Below, in pieces: positions 5,348 through 7,431 of a stretch of 7,431 nucleotides of DNA. The stretch comes from Gammaproteobacteria bacterium (GTDB lineage Bacteria > Pseudomonadota > Gammaproteobacteria > UBA6429 > Thiohalophilaceae), in NCBI GenBank assembly GCA_029882235.1, contig JAOULB010000098.1:1-7431 (forward strand), in the 5' to 3' direction. The translations under genes and the position numbers were made by a program. The notes beneath the pieces were generated by a model, which was not told where the DNA came from, ran no database searches, and saw nothing but the letters and a program-made list of their open reading frames with translations. Numbering within the stretch: the first letter of the stretch is position 1; every line of letters starts with the position of its first letter.

Positions 5348-5944
5348 ATGAAAAAAATGTTGGCAAGAATCATACATTGGATTGCTTTTTTACTCATTGC
5401 GAGTTCATCCTATGCTGAAGGCATATCGGCTCAGCTTAGTGATCAGACTGCACGATTTTTTTATTCTACTCAGATGTGGGGTCAACAGGCCGGCCCAGTT
5501 GAGCTGGAAATCGGGGTAATGTTTACAGAAGATGAAGTGACCAAAGATGATACCGTTTTAGGAAATCTGGGGGTGTTGGTCAGAAATGACACCATGGATA
5601 GCCCGATCATTATCTCGATTGGTGCCAGAGGTTATTACGCCGATGTGAATAATCGTTATGCAAATATTCAGGTTACAGGTCTGGGATTGGGTGGCGAAAT
5701 ATTGATGGTGCCCGATACTATGGGCGGCTTAGGGCTTGGTTTGGGTTTATTTATCGCGCCAGAGGTTGTCACTGGCCTCGATGCGGAAGGCTTATATGAA
5801 TACCATGTCAAACTTGATTATCAGGTTACACCCCAGTCGAGTGTTTATGCCGGCTATGAGCGTATTGTTGCTGAAGTGAAAGGGACAGGGCAGGATGTAA
5901 CAATTGAAAGCGGGTTTTTCTTTGGTGTCAGTCTGCGCTATTAG
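5348..5944 (+). CDS. YfaZ-like outer-membrane beta-barrel protein
   Basis: A 198-residue protein with a signal peptide (MKKMLARIIHWIAFLLIASSSYA, cleavage before E24), leaving a mature protein of about 175 residues. The mature chain is built of amphipathic, glycine-rich strands: VELEIGVMFTED, LGNLGVLVRND, IIISIGARGYYAD, VTGLGLGGEILM, GGLGLGLGLFIAPEVV, YEYHVKLDYQV, SSVYAGYERI. It ends in FFFGVSLRY, with the terminal aromatic typical of BAM-inserted barrels. Content and length match the YfaZ family as I recall it; its function is not established. ATG 5348 has AAGG eight bases upstream; the ATG at 5357 with AGAGG ten bases upstream is an alternative. The gap to the HDOD gene is 109 bases without a clear terminator, so both partial read-through and its own promoter are possible. 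A strong terminator follows. Confidence 0.82.
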   Translation: MKKMLARIIHWIAFLLIASSSYAEGISAQLSDQTARFFYSTQMWGQQAGPVELEIGVMFTEDEVTKDDTVLGNLGVLVRNDTMDSPIIISIGARGYYADVNNRYANIQVTGLGLGGEILMVPDTMGGLGLGLGLFIAPEVVTGLDAEGLYEYHVKLDYQVTPQSSVYAGYERIVAEVKGTGQDVTIESGFFFGVSLRY

Positions 5945-5963
5945 AAACTTAATTCGTGATAAG

Positions 5964-5994
5964 AAAAAAAGGCCGGGGTAACCCGGCCTTTTTT
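5964..5994. terminator. Strong bidirectional intrinsic terminator
   Basis: A perfect stem, GGCCGGG (5971-5977) with CCCGGCC (5982-5988), has a 4-base loop. It is flanked by seven A's (5964-5970) and six T's (5989-5994). It ends the YfaZ-like transcript on the plus strand and the HU-like transcript on the minus strand, starting almost at the latter's stop codon. Confidence 0.93.
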
Positions 5995-5996
5995 AT

Positions 5997-6365
5997 TTAG
6001 CTTGCCATATCTTTCAGAGCTTTAAGAGGTTGTGCTTTGACAACATTACGCGCTGGTTTAGCTTTAAATACGGTTGGCTCACCAGTAAATGGGTTAATAC
6101 CTTTACGGGCTTTAGTTGCTGGTTTACGAACAACCTTAATTTTAAGTAATCCTGGTAAGGTAAAGACACCCGCACCATTACGCTTAACATGACCATTGAT
6201 TAGTGAGGCCAGTTCTTCAAAGACAGTAACGATTTCTTTCTTTTTCAGATCTGTGCGTTCAGCAAGAGTCGTGTAAAGCTGCGATTTTGTTAAAGGTTCT
6301 TTGATGGTTTTAGCAATTGCGGCTTTTTTTGCAGTTTTTTTCTTGGCTTTCTTTTTAGCGGCCAT
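5997..6365 (-). CDS. HU-family DNA-binding protein with lysine-rich N-terminal tail
   Basis: A 122-residue nucleoid-associated protein. Residues 1-22 are a lysine/alanine tail (K-K-K-A-K-K-K repeats), absent from E. coli HU, which is about 90 residues. The HU core starts at LTKSQLYTTLAERTDL (25-40) and continues through the dimerisation helices. The family signature G66-x-F68-x-x-P71-G72 follows, then a DNA-clasping arm of about residues 78-106. The arm carries N91-P92 in NPFTGE, where the intercalating proline normally sits. The C-terminal helix is PLKALKDM. The tail probably adds non-specific DNA binding and compaction, as in other HU-like proteins with basic extensions. GGGAG lies five bases before the ATG. 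It is convergent with the YfaZ-like gene, sharing its terminator, and divergent from yjbQ. Codon use is lysine-biased only in the tail. Family certain. Confidence 0.93.
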   Translation of the reverse strand: MAAKKKAKKKTAKKAAIAKTIKEPLTKSQLYTTLAERTDLKKKEIVTVFEELASLINGHVKRNGAGVFTLPGLLKIKVVRKPATKARKGINPFTGEPTVFKAKPARNVVKAQPLKALKDMAS

Positions 6366-6429
6366 AATGTCTCCCGAAAATTATTATGTAAAAATTGCTT
6401 GTAATAATCTGTTTGGTGAATTTGGTGCT

Positions 6430-6462
6430 ACTATACAAGGGTTTTAAGCAAAACGGTATAGT
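6430..6462. promoter_or_regulatory. Symmetric divergent promoter/operator between the HU gene and yjbQ
   Basis: A 33-bp imperfect palindrome. The outer arms are ACTATAC (6430-6436) and GTATAGT (6456-6462); the inner arms are GTTTT (6441-6445) and AAAAC (6450-6454). Each outer arm contains TATAGT, a five-of-six -10 box: on the minus strand toward the HU gene and on the plus strand toward yjbQ. Predicted leaders are about 58 and 71 bases. At 17-base spacing neither side has a good -35 box, so each -35 region overlaps the opposite -10. This could make the two promoters interfere or share an activator. Confidence 0.5.
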
Positions 6463-6539
6463 CAGATCAAATTATTTTTCTGTTTATGCCGCATATATGT
6501 AAAATTTTTAACATTCTGGCTAGTGTGGTTGGTTTTATT

Positions 6540-6944
6540 ATGTCTGAGATACTTAAAATTAAAATTCCAGGGCAAGGTTTGCATATGATTACATCTAAAA
6601 TTGCTGATGTAGTGAGTAATTCAGAAGTTGCTAATGGTCTATGCACAATTTTTGTTCGACATACTTCAGCGAGTTTAATCATTCAGGAAAATGCGGATCC
6701 TTCAGCCAGAAAAGATCTTGAAAACTGGTTAAATAGATTGGTTCAGGAGAATGATCCGCTTTATACCCATACACTAGAAGGCCCTGATGATATGCCAGCA
6801 CATATAAAATCGGCACTCACCGCAAGTTCTCTATCAATACCTATTATGCAGGGACGGTTAAGCTTAGGTACCTGGCAGGGAATTTACCTTTGGGAGCATC
6901 GTCACGCTGGGGGAATACGTGATGTTATCGTGCATGTTGCGTAG
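6540..6944 (+). CDS. yjbQ: YjbQ family (UPF0047) protein
   Basis: A 134-residue protein from ATG 6540. A longer in-frame start at 6486 would add 18 unrelated residues; the shorter form matches the family's usual length of about 138. Neither start has a good ribosome site. Family motifs in order: FVRHTSASLIIQENADP (38-54), with H41 and E50; LEGPDDMPAHIKSAL (79-93), with H88; and GTWQGIYLWEHR (110-121), with H120. The family forms compact trimers with a metal near the conserved histidines. The E. coli member has weak thiamine-phosphate synthase activity, and the physiological role remains unclear. The Rieske gene begins 15 bases downstream, so the two form an operon, driven from the symmetric region at 6430-6462. 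Family assignment is firm, function is not. Confidence 0.9.
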   Translation: MSEILKIKIPGQGLHMITSKIADVVSNSEVANGLCTIFVRHTSASLIIQENADPSARKDLENWLNRLVQENDPLYTHTLEGPDDMPAHIKSALTASSLSIPIMQGRLSLGTWQGIYLWEHRHAGGIRDVIVHVA

Positions 6945-6959
6945 TCCGACGGATTAGAA

Positions 6960-7298
6960 ATGGAGCAGATCATTTGTCGGCTGGAAGAAATAACCGAGCA
7001 CGGCGGAATCAGTTTTAACTACACACAATGTGGTGAGTCTCGTGAAGGTTTTGTCCTTGTCTATCAGGGCCAGCTAAGAGCGTATGTTAATTCATGCCCA
7101 CATACCGGGGTGACACTGAACTGGTCAGAAAATCAGTTTTTTGATTACTCCCAACAGTTTATTCAATGCTCAGTTCATGGCGCAATATTTCAGCCATTGA
7201 CCGGTGCATGTGTTCGAGGACCTTGTCTGGGACAAAACCTGTCGCCACTTGAAGTTAAATTAGATGATCAGCAACTTGTACTGATATTGGACGAATAA
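6960..7298 (+). CDS. Small Rieske [2Fe-2S] ferredoxin-like protein
   Basis: A 112-residue soluble protein with the Rieske pattern C46-P-H48 and C70-S-V-H73. The spacing is 21 residues between H48 and C70, a little longer than in many Rieske ferredoxins. There is no signal peptide or membrane anchor, so it is likely cytoplasmic and shuttles electrons to an oxygenase or reductase. No such partner is in the window. Two further cysteines, C84 and C89 in GACVRGPCLG, follow the second motif and could form a disulfide or simply be family-conserved; C24 also lies in the N-terminal part. The order of strands (RAYVNSCPH, then IQCSVHGAIF, then LEVKLDDQQLVL) fits the Rieske fold. GGA lies six bases before the ATG. 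It follows yjbQ by 15 bases. No terminator was found in the next 133 bases. Confidence 0.88.
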   Translation: MEQIICRLEEITEHGGISFNYTQCGESREGFVLVYQGQLRAYVNSCPHTGVTLNWSENQFFDYSQQFIQCSVHGAIFQPLTGACVRGPCLGQNLSPLEVKLDDQQLVLILDE

Positions 7299-7431
7299 AC
7301 CCGTTAAGTCCTTTCTTATTAAACAAAATTAGCTATTTACCCAGCGCGCTGAAGCAAATGGCGAGGGAGTCAAAAATCGGTAATTCAGTGTTTCTAAAGC
7401 ATTTCTTTATCAGGGCCGATATTGATTATGC

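Noticed and set aside
6486..6539. Upstream ATG start adding 18 residues to YjbQ
   Set aside because: No ribosome site, and the extension falls outside the usual YjbQ length and alignment start.
7342..7351. CAGCGCGCTG, a perfect 10-bp palindrome after the Rieske gene
   Set aside because: No T-tract follows and no known operator matches; a single short palindrome is expected by chance. The rest of 7299-7393 shows no terminator or gene.
7394..7431. Possible 3' end of a minus-strand gene running off the window
   Set aside because: Only eleven open codons are visible before a TAG at 7394-7396; too short to support a gene, although it cannot be excluded.

Overview
The window reads as chromosomal DNA from a gammaproteobacterium of moderate to low GC content. 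This rests on family resemblance: a DUF2057/YccT-type protein, an IscR-like Rrf2 regulator, a YfaZ-type outer-membrane protein, an HU-like protein with a lysine-rich tail and YjbQ. The genus cannot be named from what is visible. Genes are compact, on both strands, with clear intrinsic terminators. There is no transposase, integrase, phage gene, CRISPR array, tRNA or rRNA.

Layout. 1-208: 3' end of a PilZ-domain (c-di-GMP receptor) gene. 228-848: a DUF2057-type lipoprotein in the same direction. A bidirectional terminator (861-897) separates this pair from a convergent IscR-like Rrf2 regulator (911-1345, minus). A 363-bp AT-rich spacer follows, with a CRP/FNR-like palindrome (1504-1519). Then comes a small orphan lipoprotein (1709-2029, minus). 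2030-2377 has no protein gene but carries two consecutive plus-strand terminator hairpins (2285-2368) with no upstream plus-strand coding gene, which points to an unannotated small RNA. 2378-3274 (minus) is an exported two-domain rhodanese sulfurtransferase. Divergent from it, 3409-4317 and 4384-5238 encode a tandem cyclic-nucleotide-binding protein without an output domain and an HDOD protein with a TTG start, probably one operon. 5348-5944 is a YfaZ-like outer-membrane protein, ended by a strong bidirectional terminator shared with the convergent HU-like gene (5997-6365, minus). A 33-bp imperfect palindrome (6430-6462) with mirror-image TATAGT boxes lies between the HU gene and the divergent yjbQ-Rieske pair (6540-6944, 6960-7298).

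How the genes may work together. The clearest theme is second-messenger and surface biology: a PilZ protein beside a YccT-like lipoprotein (YccT/CsgI acts on curli in enterobacteria), and a cyclic-nucleotide sensor paired with an HDOD signalling protein. A second, looser theme is sulfur, iron-sulfur and redox chemistry: the IscR-like regulator, the rhodanese and the Rieske protein. These three are separate transcription units, so that link is thematic only. The best leads are the small-RNA candidate at about 2135-2368, the IscR-like regulator that has lost most of its cluster ligands, the cNMP-HDOD pair, and the symmetric divergent promoter at 6430-6462. I saw no complete, clearly novel multi-gene system.
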